From NCBI GenBank assembly GCA_965203365.1, contig OZ241878.1:3348001-3412000 (forward strand): DNA of 64,000 bases, written 5' to 3'. The translations under genes were made by a program, and so were the position numbers. This DNA is from VYFG01 sp965203365. GTDB lineage: Bacteria; Pseudomonadota; Gammaproteobacteria; Arenicellales; Poriferihabitantaceae. Below, piece after piece: positions 18,465 through 26,535 of the stretch (position 1 is its first letter; each line of letters starts with the position of its first letter). A model generated the notes under the pieces. It worked only from the letters and a program-made list of their open reading frames with translations, had not been told where the DNA came from and made no database searches.

Positions 18465-19236
18465 AGAAATGAGAATGCCCCTAACCGCAAACCCTGATTC
18501 TCTGGGGATCGCATCTCGTTCCGAACCGTTCGGTTGTCCGGCGATAGTCGGGTGCCAGCCAAGCCATGACCGACCGTGCGGTCCCGATGGTTGACAGGGG
18601 ACTGCCATGAATCCTTGTTTGGTGCTCCGCCGGTTAATAACGGGTACGCCTTCTTGAAGTGGGTGAATCGTTGCGATTTCGCAAGGTGCTCAGCAGCTTG
18701 CAATGTGGTCGTCAAGGTGAGGATGAGTGAAAGACCAAAGATAAAGGCCAAATTTACCCGCAAGGAACTTGGACCCCAGTGATGGCCTGATGTACTTTAT
18801 CCAGGCGGCATGACGGCAACAACTTGCCCCATATGTGGTCTTGAGTCCCTCTGATTGCATCCTGTCCAGAAAATGTCTGGCTGCTATGGGCGTACCTCTT
18901 CCGAGGAGACGATGGTCAATCGATTCAATGATTCCCCCTGGTGTGCGGCCTACCCGGAATGATCAAGGTTTCATACCATTCGATCCGGGTCACCAAAGGA
19001 ACATACTGCGGATGTGGGTACTTGAAGGAATGATATGAATTGCCTTCCCTTCGTATCATTGCAAGAGTCCGGCGAAGAATGATCTGCGAAAATCCCCCCA
19101 TTCACTGTGATTGACATCCATACCGAGAATCGGGATTCCCAATGTGAGCATACGATCGCCTCTTCTTTAGCATACGTAATCGGTTTTCCGATTACGGTAC
19201 AATCGGAAAACAAAACCCGTTCTGGTTCCTTTTTTC
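18465..19236. other. Gene-poor interval upstream of murA
   Basis: About 770 bp. No supported gene. A minus-strand frame starting with TTG at 18763 begins with a signal-peptide-like stretch but degenerates and overlaps the ATPase fragment. The last 60 bp hold the murA promoter-region repeats. Confidence 0.5.
19175..19211. repeat. Overlapping inverted repeats in the murA promoter/leader
   Basis: CGTAATCGG (19175-19183) pairs with CCGATTACG (19188-19196) around TTTT. GTTTTCCGATT (19183-19193) pairs perfectly with AATCGGAAAAC (19201-19211). The two hairpins share an arm and exclude each other. A -10-like TACAAT (19198-19203) sits inside. The murA ATG is 25 bp downstream. It may be an operator or an attenuator-like switch. 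Confidence 0.55.
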
Positions 19237-20526
19237 ATGGATAAACTCATCGCGACCGGTGGTAGCCCTCTTCAGGGAAGGATTCGGATTTCCGGGGCCA
19301 AGAACGCCGCTCTCCCCCTGATGATTTCCTCTTTGCTGACGGAGGATACCCTTCGAATCAGCAATGTTCCGCACCTCAACGACATCACGACGACCATGGA
19401 GTTGCTCGGACAACTGGGCGTCAGGCTCCAGGTCGATGAAAAGCTGGCCATTGAAGCGAACGCATCCGCAGTCAGACGGATGCGGGCTCCCTACGAATTG
19501 GTCAAGACCATGCGGGCGTCCATCCTGGTGCTGGGACCGTTGACCGCTCGGTTCGGCCATGCGGAAGTGTCGTTGCCGGGGGGGTGTGCCATTGGATCCA
19601 GACCGGTGAACTTGCATATCAAGGGGCTGGAAACCATGGGAGCACACATCCGGATCGAGAATGGCTACATTACTTCTCACACCGATGGACGACGACTCCG
19701 GGGAGCGAGAATCTTCATGGACCAGATTTCCGTGACGGGCACGGAAAATCTCATGATGGCGGCGACGCTGGCGGAGGGCGTGACCCGGATTGAGAATGCG
19801 GCACGAGAACCGGAGGTGGTCGATCTGGCGGATTGCCTGAATGCCATGGGTGCGCGGATTGTCGGGGCCGGAACTGATGAGATTGTGATTGAAGGCGTGG
19901 AGCGACTCCATGGAGCCGATCATCGTGTCATACCGGACCGGGTGGAGGCCGGTACCTTCCTCGTGGCGGCGGCCATTTCCGGTGGGCAAATCCATATCGT
20001 CGATGTCATTCCACGGCATCTTGAAGCGGTCCTGGATAAGCTTCGGGAAGCCGGTTGTCATCTGGAGGTTGGTGAGGACTGGATTCGGCTAAAGGCACCG
20101 GATGGCCGGTTGCAATCGGTCGGCATTCGAACGGCTCCCTATCCGGCTTTTCCGACCGATATGCAGGCTCAGTTCGTGCTTCTGAATAGCGTCGCCAACA
20201 GTACGGCGACTGTGGTGGAGACGGTGTTCGAAAACCGTTATATGCATGTTCATGAATTGCAACGCATGGGAGCCCTGATTGAGCTTGATGGCAATACCGC
20301 TGTCATCCAGGGTGTGGAGCAGTTGTATGCAGCTCCGGTCATGGCCACCGATTTGCGGGCTTCGGCCTGTCTGGTGCTGGCGGGACTGATTGCTCGGGGG
20401 GAAACGATCATTGACCGGATTTATCATATCGACCGCGGATACCATTGCATTGAGGAAAAACTGGCCCAGTTGGGAGCCAGCATTCGCCGGGTGCCGGATT
20501 TTTACCTTGATCGCTCAAGCGTTTGA
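19237..20526 (+). CDS. murA: UDP-N-acetylglucosamine 1-carboxyvinyltransferase
   Basis: MurA transfers enolpyruvate from PEP to UDP-GlcNAc, the first committed step of peptidoglycan synthesis. SGAKNAALP holds the catalytic Lys-Asn pair (about K22/N23), and LPGGCAIGSRPVNLH carries the active-site cysteine that fosfomycin alkylates. GTENLMMAA and PTDMQAQF are further conserved sites. At 429 residues it is full length. It leads a murA-hisD-hisC cluster; hisG, which sits between murA and hisD in many relatives, is missing. Confidence 0.97.
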   Translation: MDKLIATGGSPLQGRIRISGAKNAALPLMISSLLTEDTLRISNVPHLNDITTTMELLGQLGVRLQVDEKLAIEANASAVRRMRAPYELVKTMRASILVLGPLTARFGHAEVSLPGGCAIGSRPVNLHIKGLETMGAHIRIENGYITSHTDGRRLRGARIFMDQISVTGTENLMMAATLAEGVTRIENAAREPEVVDLADCLNAMGARIVGAGTDEIVIEGVERLHGADHRVIPDRVEAGTFLVAAAISGGQIHIVDVIPRHLEAVLDKLREAGCHLEVGEDWIRLKAPDGRLQSVGIRTAPYPAFPTDMQAQFVLLNSVANSTATVVETVFENRYMHVHELQRMGALIELDGNTAVIQGVEQLYAAPVMATDLRASACLVLAGLIARGETIIDRIYHIDRGYHCIEEKLAQLGASIRRVPDFYLDRSSV

Positions 20527-20540
20527 CTGTCTCTTGACCC

Positions 20541-21857
20541 ATGATCCGAATTCTGGACAGCGCACAAGCGGACTTTGAGGCGGCCTTGACATCGTTGCTG
20601 GAGCGCGATGCTGGGACGGATGCCTCGAATGGCGTCGATGTCGAGCAGGTCGTGGCGGATATCCTCGCGGATGTGCGGCTGCGAGGTGATCAGGCTTTGA
20701 TGGAATACACCCGCCAGTTCGATCAATTCCCCTTGTCGCAAGCGCTAGAAATGGAAATTCTGCCAGATCGCCGAGCGCGAATTTGTGCGTCGGTCTCCCC
20801 CGAATTGGCCGATGCCCTTCGCTTTGCGGCAGGCCGAATCCGTCGCTATCACGAACAGGAAGTGAGTCATTCTTGGCAAATGACGGAAAGCGATGGCACG
20901 GTCCTAGGCCAGAAGGTCACGCCCCTTGATCGCGTTGGAGTCTATGTGCCGGGCGGCAAGGCTGCCTATCCGTCTTCTGTGTTGATGACGGTCATTCCAG
21001 CCAAGGTGGCTGGGGTAGGGGAAGTGATCATGACGGTCCCCACTCCCGCAGGCGTCATCCATCCGGCCATTATGTATGCCGCCCAAGAAGCGGGGGTGGA
21101 TCGTATTTTCTCGGTGGGGGGTGCACAGGCTGTGGCCGCGCTCGCCTGGGGGACCGCTACCATTCCGGCCGTCGATAAGATTGTGGGTCCGGGTAACGTC
21201 TATGTGGCGACGGCCAAGAAGCAGGTCTTCGGCCAAGTGGGTATTGATCTGATTGCCGGACCTTCCGAGGTCGTGGTGATCTGTGACGAAACGGCAAATC
21301 CAGACTGGGTCGCCATGGATCTCTTTGCCCAGGCTGAGCATGATGAATTGGCGCAGTCCATTGCCATTGCGGTCGGCGATGAAGTGGCCACCGCCGTGGC
21401 CTCCTCGGTCGAACGATGGCTTCCGCAAATGGAGCGGCGTGACATCATTGCGACGGCCCTGCAGGGACAAGGGGCCATCATCCGCACCGAGTCTGTGGAA
21501 CGAGCGGCTATGATCGCCAACCGGATCGCGCCAGAACATCTGGAACTCATGGTCGGTGATGCTGAGGGCTTGGCAGGACAGATTCGGCATGCCGGAGCCA
21601 TCTTCCTCGGGCCCCACAGTGCAGAGTCCCTGGGGGACTATTGTGCCGGGCCGAATCATGTGTTGCCTACATCAGGTACCGCACGATTCAGCTCGCCCTT
21701 GGGCGTTGCTGACTTTCAGAAGCGCAGCAGTCTGATTCAAGTGAGTGCGGCCGGAGCGGCTCCGATGGCCCGCACCGCTGCAACGATGGCGCGCAGTGAA
21801 GGCCTGACGGCCCATGCCCGCTCGGCAGAATTTCGGCTGGGCGAACCTGGAAACTGA
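20541..21857 (+). CDS. hisD: Histidinol dehydrogenase
   Basis: HisD performs the last two NAD-dependent oxidations of histidine synthesis. The product has VDKIVGPGNVYVATAKK and AGPSEVVVICDE, the zinc ligands in AQAEHDELAQS, and the C-terminal GPHSAESLGDYCAGPNHVLPT. At 438 residues it is full length. It lies 14 bp after murA and 10 bp before hisC. Confidence 0.97.
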   Translation: MIRILDSAQADFEAALTSLLERDAGTDASNGVDVEQVVADILADVRLRGDQALMEYTRQFDQFPLSQALEMEILPDRRARICASVSPELADALRFAAGRIRRYHEQEVSHSWQMTESDGTVLGQKVTPLDRVGVYVPGGKAAYPSSVLMTVIPAKVAGVGEVIMTVPTPAGVIHPAIMYAAQEAGVDRIFSVGGAQAVAALAWGTATIPAVDKIVGPGNVYVATAKKQVFGQVGIDLIAGPSEVVVICDETANPDWVAMDLFAQAEHDELAQSIAIAVGDEVATAVASSVERWLPQMERRDIIATALQGQGAIIRTESVERAAMIANRIAPEHLELMVGDAEGLAGQIRHAGAIFLGPHSAESLGDYCAGPNHVLPTSGTARFSSPLGVADFQKRSSLIQVSAAGAAPMARTAATMARSEGLTAHARSAEFRLGEPGN

Positions 21858-21867
21858 AACCGTGTCG

Positions 21868-22941
21868 ATGGAATCAAGAGTCAATCAACTGGTGCATCCG
21901 GCCATCCGGGCGCAGCCAGCCTATCAGGTGCCCTCTTCAGCAGGCCTGATCAAGCTGGATGCCATGGAAAATCCGTACCCGTTGCCCCTTGGCCTGCAGG
22001 AGCAGTGGAAAGATTGTCTGGCGTCGGCGCATGTGAATCGCTACCCCGATCCTGGAGCGGATGCCCTTCGTCGACGAATCCGACAAGTGTTTTCAGTGCC
22101 CAGAGCCTGTGACCTCCTGCTGGGCAATGGCTCCGACGAACTGATCCAGATGCTGGCTTTGCTGGTCGGTGGGCCCGACCGGGTTTTTCTGGCTCCGGAT
22201 CCTTCTTTTTCCATGTACCGGATGATCTCCCAGTGGACCGGGACGCCATTTCAGGGGGTTTCGCTCCAGCCCGACTTTTCACTGGATGCCGACAGCCTGT
22301 TCCAGCAGATGCATGCTACACAACCCGCCTGTATCTTCTTGGCCTATCCCAACAACCCGACTGGCAATCGATTCAATGAGGACTTGATGCGGGCGATTTT
22401 TCGTGAGGCACCGGGACTGGTGGTGGTGGATGAGGCTTATTTCGCCTTTTGTGGGCATACCTTTCTGAACGAGGTGCCGGATCATCCCAATCTGCTGGTG
22501 CTGCGCACACTGTCCAAGAGTGGACTGGCGGGACTTCGGCTGGGCATGGTGATGGGTTCTCCCGACTGGATAGGGGAACTCGACAAGGTGCGGTTGCCCT
22601 ATAACATCAACAGCCTTTCCCAAGTCGGAGCCCGGTTTTGCCTAGACCATTACGAGGTTCTGACACAGCAGGCGGAATGGATTTGTGTCTCCCGAGAGCA
22701 CATGATCCGTGAACTGCGTTCGATTTCGGGAGTGACGGTGTATCCCAGTGAAGCTAACTTTGTCTTGGTTCGTCTATCGGCGGGAGCAGAGCATATGTTC
22801 GCTCGACTGAAGAAGCGGGGGATTCTGGTCAAGAACCTCCACCAGTCCGGTGGTCTGTTGGAGAATTGCCTTCGGATTACGGTCGGGACGGTGGAAGAAA
22901 ATTCTGCCTTGTTGGATCGACTCCGGAAAATTCTGAATTGA
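21868..22941 (+). CDS. hisC: Histidinol-phosphate aminotransferase
   Basis: A PLP-dependent class-II aminotransferase that converts imidazole acetol phosphate to histidinol phosphate. The substrate-binding start LDAMENPYPLP, the NGSDELI motif, YPNNPTGN, VVDEAYFAF and the PLP-lysine segment RTLSKSGLAGLRLGM are all present. I start at the ATG at 21868 (357 residues); a GTG two codons upstream is an alternative. The frame also opens upstream inside hisD, which is unlikely. Confidence 0.95.
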   Translation: MESRVNQLVHPAIRAQPAYQVPSSAGLIKLDAMENPYPLPLGLQEQWKDCLASAHVNRYPDPGADALRRRIRQVFSVPRACDLLLGNGSDELIQMLALLVGGPDRVFLAPDPSFSMYRMISQWTGTPFQGVSLQPDFSLDADSLFQQMHATQPACIFLAYPNNPTGNRFNEDLMRAIFREAPGLVVVDEAYFAFCGHTFLNEVPDHPNLLVLRTLSKSGLAGLRLGMVMGSPDWIGELDKVRLPYNINSLSQVGARFCLDHYEVLTQQAEWICVSREHMIRELRSISGVTVYPSEANFVLVRLSAGAEHMFARLKKRGILVKNLHQSGGLLENCLRITVGTVEENSALLDRLRKILN

Positions 22942-23213
22942 ATCATCCATGGTGATACGGATGTGGTGATCCGTGCTGGTCCGTTTCCCGATTCGGATGG
23001 ACTCCACTCTGCTGACGGATGGTGGAGTAGTGGGGAGTGCTGTTGGCACAAAAGAACATACGGTAGCAGGAGTCGTGACGAAAATGCGATTGCGAAGGGG
23101 AAAGCGTAAAGAGAGCAAGATCTGGTCCAGATCGAATGGACCTTTCTTCCTGGGTCCCCAGCGGGATTTCTTCCGCGTGTCAGATCGGGAACTGGCGGTC
23201 GGGGGATGTGTCA
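22942..23213. other. Intergenic, no feature recognised
   Basis: About 270 bp between hisC and the transposase relic. Nothing recognisable. Confidence 0.4.
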
Positions 23214-23810
23214 TCACGCGGGACCTGGTCCGGTTGACAGATACCGCAAACAGCCCGGTGCGTTCTGCTTGGCGCCTTGGTCACCGCCTGTCGTCCGCTC
23301 CTCCAGCCTGTCCGCCGGGTCTCTGCCGTCGGACTGGCGCTCCCGCCGCCGTCTTGATCGTGGGTGGGGGCTGGGGAGACGTCTTCTCCCGCGCCTCAAT
23401 CGCGGTCGAGTCTCTTGAGAGGTGATCGATGAGGGTGTCTCCCAGGGTGTCCTTCACCCGTAGCTCATGCTACTGTTTCGCTAGCTGCCTCTCGGACAAC
23501 TCGGCGAACGCCCGCGAACATGTCGACTCGCTGAGCATCGCCTGGACACGGGGCCAGCCACCTAGTCGTCGCCGTCTGGTATCCCCCAGGATGCGATCGA
23601 TCAGGTCGCGCGTCGTCGGTAGATGCCAGACCGCCTTGGCGATAAAGGTACCCGCCAGGGTCGGGCGACTCTTCAGTGGCCGACCGGTGACCGGCGGGGT
23701 CTTTTGGATGAATCGTTCGATCTCGACCCGGTCCAGTATTGGGACGAGTTGGCAGGGCTTCTCCAGAAGCGGGCTGACGGCTTCGATCAGATCCGGGAAC
23801 AGATCGACTT
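23214..23810 (-). pseudogene. Relic of a DDE transposase (N-terminal part)
   Basis: Read on the minus strand, the sequence gives a clear transposase N-terminus: FPDLIEAVSPLLEKPCQLVP, RPTLAGTFIAKAVWHLPTTR, FAELSERQLAK and then the signature SRDSTAIEAREK. A TAG interrupts the frame after QLAKQ, a further frameshift follows near GGADDRR, and the catalytic C-terminal half is absent. At its upstream end it is joined directly to a fragment of an IS30-type element. Confidence 0.7.
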
Positions 23811-24056
23811 GAAATCGTGCTGACGTTCCGCCCGAGTTGCTCAGTCATCGGCCGCTGGGATCGACCAGTGGACTTGAGCGCGAAAATCTACGATCTTTCC
23901 GGGTGGGTCAGGTAGTGGTAGCCATTCGGCATGACAGTTCTCCAGTTGTTCGCAAACTGAGATTGTCTGCCATCCTCTGGCCTGCTGTCATCTGCTTACC
24001 TCAAGCGATCAGGCGACGTGGGCCAAGTGTTGCACTTCAGAGTGGCACAGGGGGGG
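23811..24056 (-). mobile_element. Terminal fragment of an IS30-family element (third copy)
   Basis: About 245 bp match the outer end of the intact IS30-type element at 33079-34440: the TIR-containing end TGTTGCACTTCAGAGTGGCAC, the leader, and the first codons of the transposase (QLGRNVSTI). The homology stops abruptly at about 23811, where another transposase relic begins. The rest of the element is gone. Confidence 0.75.
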
Positions 24057-24160
24057 ATAAAATATTGCACTGTATTTATGACTACCCGATAGTATATTAT
24101 GAACTTATGGAGTAATTGCTTATATGGGGATAGATTGAAAATAAAGATGCTACTTTTCGG

Positions 24161-25729
24161 ATGATGAATCGACTTGAGTTGCCTCTTGATCTGCAAAGCT
24201 TGGCCGAAATCAGGCAGTGGGGTTGCTATTTTGTCGACAAAACCCCTCTGATCTGGAAGATGGTCACTGGGCCGAGAAAATACTGTTTTCTCTCCCGTCC
24301 ACGTCGATTCGGTAAGAGCATGCTCGTGGATACGTTGCATGAGTTGTTCCAAGGGAACCGGTTCTTGTTTGAAGGACTGGACATTGAAGACAAATGGGAT
24401 TGGTCTGAATCGTATCCGGTGATCCGAATTATTTTTGATGGCAAGTATACTGAAGTAGGAGATCTGGAAAGGAATATCCTTACCCAATTATCTCTTATCG
24501 AAGAGTCTGCAGGTCTTGCTCCTGCCTTACCTGATGAGAGTGGACCGGATCGTTTGCTGGGTCTTCTGACCCGTCTGCACCGAACGACTCGAAAGCCGGT
24601 TGTCGTGTTGGTGGATGAGTATGACGCCCCCCTTCTCCAAGTCATTGATCGGCCGGACATGGTCCGGATAAATCAGGAGTATCTGCATAGTTTTTTCAAC
24701 ATCCTCAAGGGTCGGAATCCACTCATACGTTTTGTCTTTGTCACGGGTGTCAGCATGTTTTCCGGCGTGAGCCTTTTCTCAGGTTTCAATAACCTGAGAG
24801 ACCTCAGTCTTGACCCCGAATTTGCTACACTTTGCGGCTATACCGATCACGACATCGAAACCGTTTTTGCTCCTGAATTACCCGGGTTGGATCGTGAAAT
24901 GATCCGTACTTGGTATAACGGCTACTACTGGTTGGGTGAGAAGACGCTCTATAACCCGTACGATGTTCTTCTATTGTTCAAAACTCGTCGATTCGAGTCG
25001 CATTGGTACCGGACCGGTCGGACGACCTACTTGTTTCGATTGATGGAAAAATGTCAGTTCAACCTGTTGCAAATCGAAGGTTTGTGCATGAACAAGGAAG
25101 AATTGTCCAAGGCCGATGTTGGCGATGTGCGAATTGAGGCCTTACTCTTTCAGTCTGGTTATTTGACGATTCTCAAGGAGGAAGTATGTGAATCCAATAT
25201 TCTGTACCATATGCATTATCCCAATCTTGAGGTGCGTAAAGCCCTTAACTTGGAGTGGCTTTCCAGATTCGGCAAGACCGCTACGGATACCCATATGCAG
25301 GGAAGTCAACTGATCCGATGTTTGGCCACGCATGATTTTGACGGTTTTGACCAGGCAGTACGTGCGTTCTTTGCTCGGATTCCCCATCAATCTTTCCGAC
25401 GCAACCAGTTCGTATACCATGAAGCTTGGTATGTTTCCATGCTGAATGCTTGCTTTCATGGTCTCGGAGTCGACTATCGTGTTGAAGAATCAACTTATCA
25501 CGGCCAGTCGGATATGGTGGTGGAATATGCGGGACAGGTGTTCGTTTTCGAGTTCAAGGTGGTCAAGGGGCAGAATGGACAGAAGGCAGCGGAAGAAGCC
25601 ATTGCACAGATGCGTGGGCGAGGCTATGCGGACAAATATCGCCAACATGACACATCGGTGACCCTTTTGGGGTTGGTGTTCAGCACCAAAGAGCGGAACC
25701 TGATCAGTCTGAAAGCCGAATCTGCCTGA
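24161..25729 (+). CDS. AAA-ATPase-like protein with C-terminal PD-(D/E)XK nuclease domain
   Basis: An intact 522-residue member of the PF09820 (AAA-ATPase_like) plus PF08011 (PDDEXK_9) family. The P-loop is RRFGKS (about 48-53), Walker B is VVVLVDEYDAPL (about 145-157), and TGVSMFSGVSLFSGFNNLRDLS is characteristic. The C-terminal nuclease core GQSDMVVEY and VFVFEFKV supplies the D and ExK residues, near 451 and 463-465. The family is expanded in many IS-rich bacteria; roles in mobile elements or conflict are suspected but unproven. Base composition is lower in GC than the flanking core genes, which suggests acquisition. A truncated relative lies at 18114-18464. Confidence 0.85.
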   Translation: MMNRLELPLDLQSLAEIRQWGCYFVDKTPLIWKMVTGPRKYCFLSRPRRFGKSMLVDTLHELFQGNRFLFEGLDIEDKWDWSESYPVIRIIFDGKYTEVGDLERNILTQLSLIEESAGLAPALPDESGPDRLLGLLTRLHRTTRKPVVVLVDEYDAPLLQVIDRPDMVRINQEYLHSFFNILKGRNPLIRFVFVTGVSMFSGVSLFSGFNNLRDLSLDPEFATLCGYTDHDIETVFAPELPGLDREMIRTWYNGYYWLGEKTLYNPYDVLLLFKTRRFESHWYRTGRTTYLFRLMEKCQFNLLQIEGLCMNKEELSKADVGDVRIEALLFQSGYLTILKEEVCESNILYHMHYPNLEVRKALNLEWLSRFGKTATDTHMQGSQLIRCLATHDFDGFDQAVRAFFARIPHQSFRRNQFVYHEAWYVSMLNACFHGLGVDYRVEESTYHGQSDMVVEYAGQVFVFEFKVVKGQNGQKAAEEAIAQMRGRGYADKYRQHDTSVTLLGLVFSTKERNLISLKAESA

Positions 25730-25983
25730 GACTGGGTTCAACTGCCCCCAGCGTATCAGGATTCTTCTCATACATCATGGTCGTATGGCGTTCATCAGTT
25801 GGGTTTTAAGGGAAGTTTTTCCGATACACCCCAAGCGTTTCGTGATGTGATGGACCATTTACAGATAGTCAAGAGATGTCTGAATAAATTTCAGATGGTG
25901 TCTGGGAGAGAACCCCTGAACGGCTTGTTGGCATTATCGAATGTTTGATGGTATCACTCTTAATGTTATCCTTGCACGGATTG
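25730..25983. other. Intergenic, no feature recognised
   Basis: About 250 bp of lower-GC sequence downstream of the ATPase/nuclease gene. No gene seen. Confidence 0.4.
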
Positions 25984-26453
25984 TCATGGCCTAAGCACTA
26001 ACCGTAGCTGCTGTCCGCACTTCAAGTGCCTAAGGGGATAGCTTGAACCGTGAAATCGAACTGTCTTCTGCCGAAATCGTCTCCATTCTCCTTTGATAAA
26101 CTTGCCAGATACAATCAAGGCCTGAAATCTTATCGAACTTTTTTTGGGCACCCACTCTTCCAGTTTGGTTGCACATCCTTGGAGCTGATCAGTCACGCTC
26201 CTGGAACTGAATGTTCCACTTTTCAGTTCAATCGGAACTACCCAGTAACTGCTTCATCAGTTTTTGCAATGAATAAGAAGTCACAATGAGACATAGTCTT
26301 GTCAATTGATGCAGATGGGTGATCCAGATTTACAACAACTCGTTCACTCGGTAGACCACATACGGAAACGTTGCAGCCATGGCTGATCAGGGTACCTGAT
26401 ACAAGGCACTTTGGATCAATTCGATCTTTTGCTGCCTTGACGATTCCCTTCAT
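25984..26453 (-). pseudogene. Frameshifted PD-(D/E)XK-like small protein gene
   Basis: Two minus-strand frames join into one protein of about 155 residues if a single-base frameshift near 26240 is corrected. The first ends HCDFLFIAKTDEAVTG; the second continues VVPIELKSGTF, then TDQLQGCATKLEEW. Together they give D (in CDFLFIA) and ExK (in IELKSG), the core of a PD-(D/E)XK nuclease fold. The break lies between the metal-binding D and the ELK, so both halves are needed for activity. It is probably a recent pseudogene; a -1 slip on GGGTAG is a less likely alternative. Confidence 0.55.
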
Positions 26454-26535
26454 GGGAGTACAGTCGATCCAAGAATCATCAATTCCGGAATGGTGAACTA
26501 CTGGCCCATGGATTTCGAAATGCCTGACTGGCCAG

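Noticed and set aside
18398..18763. Minus-strand frame with a signal-peptide-like start
   Set aside because: It begins with TTG, has no ribosome binding site, loses protein-like character after about 55 codons and overlaps the ATPase fragment.
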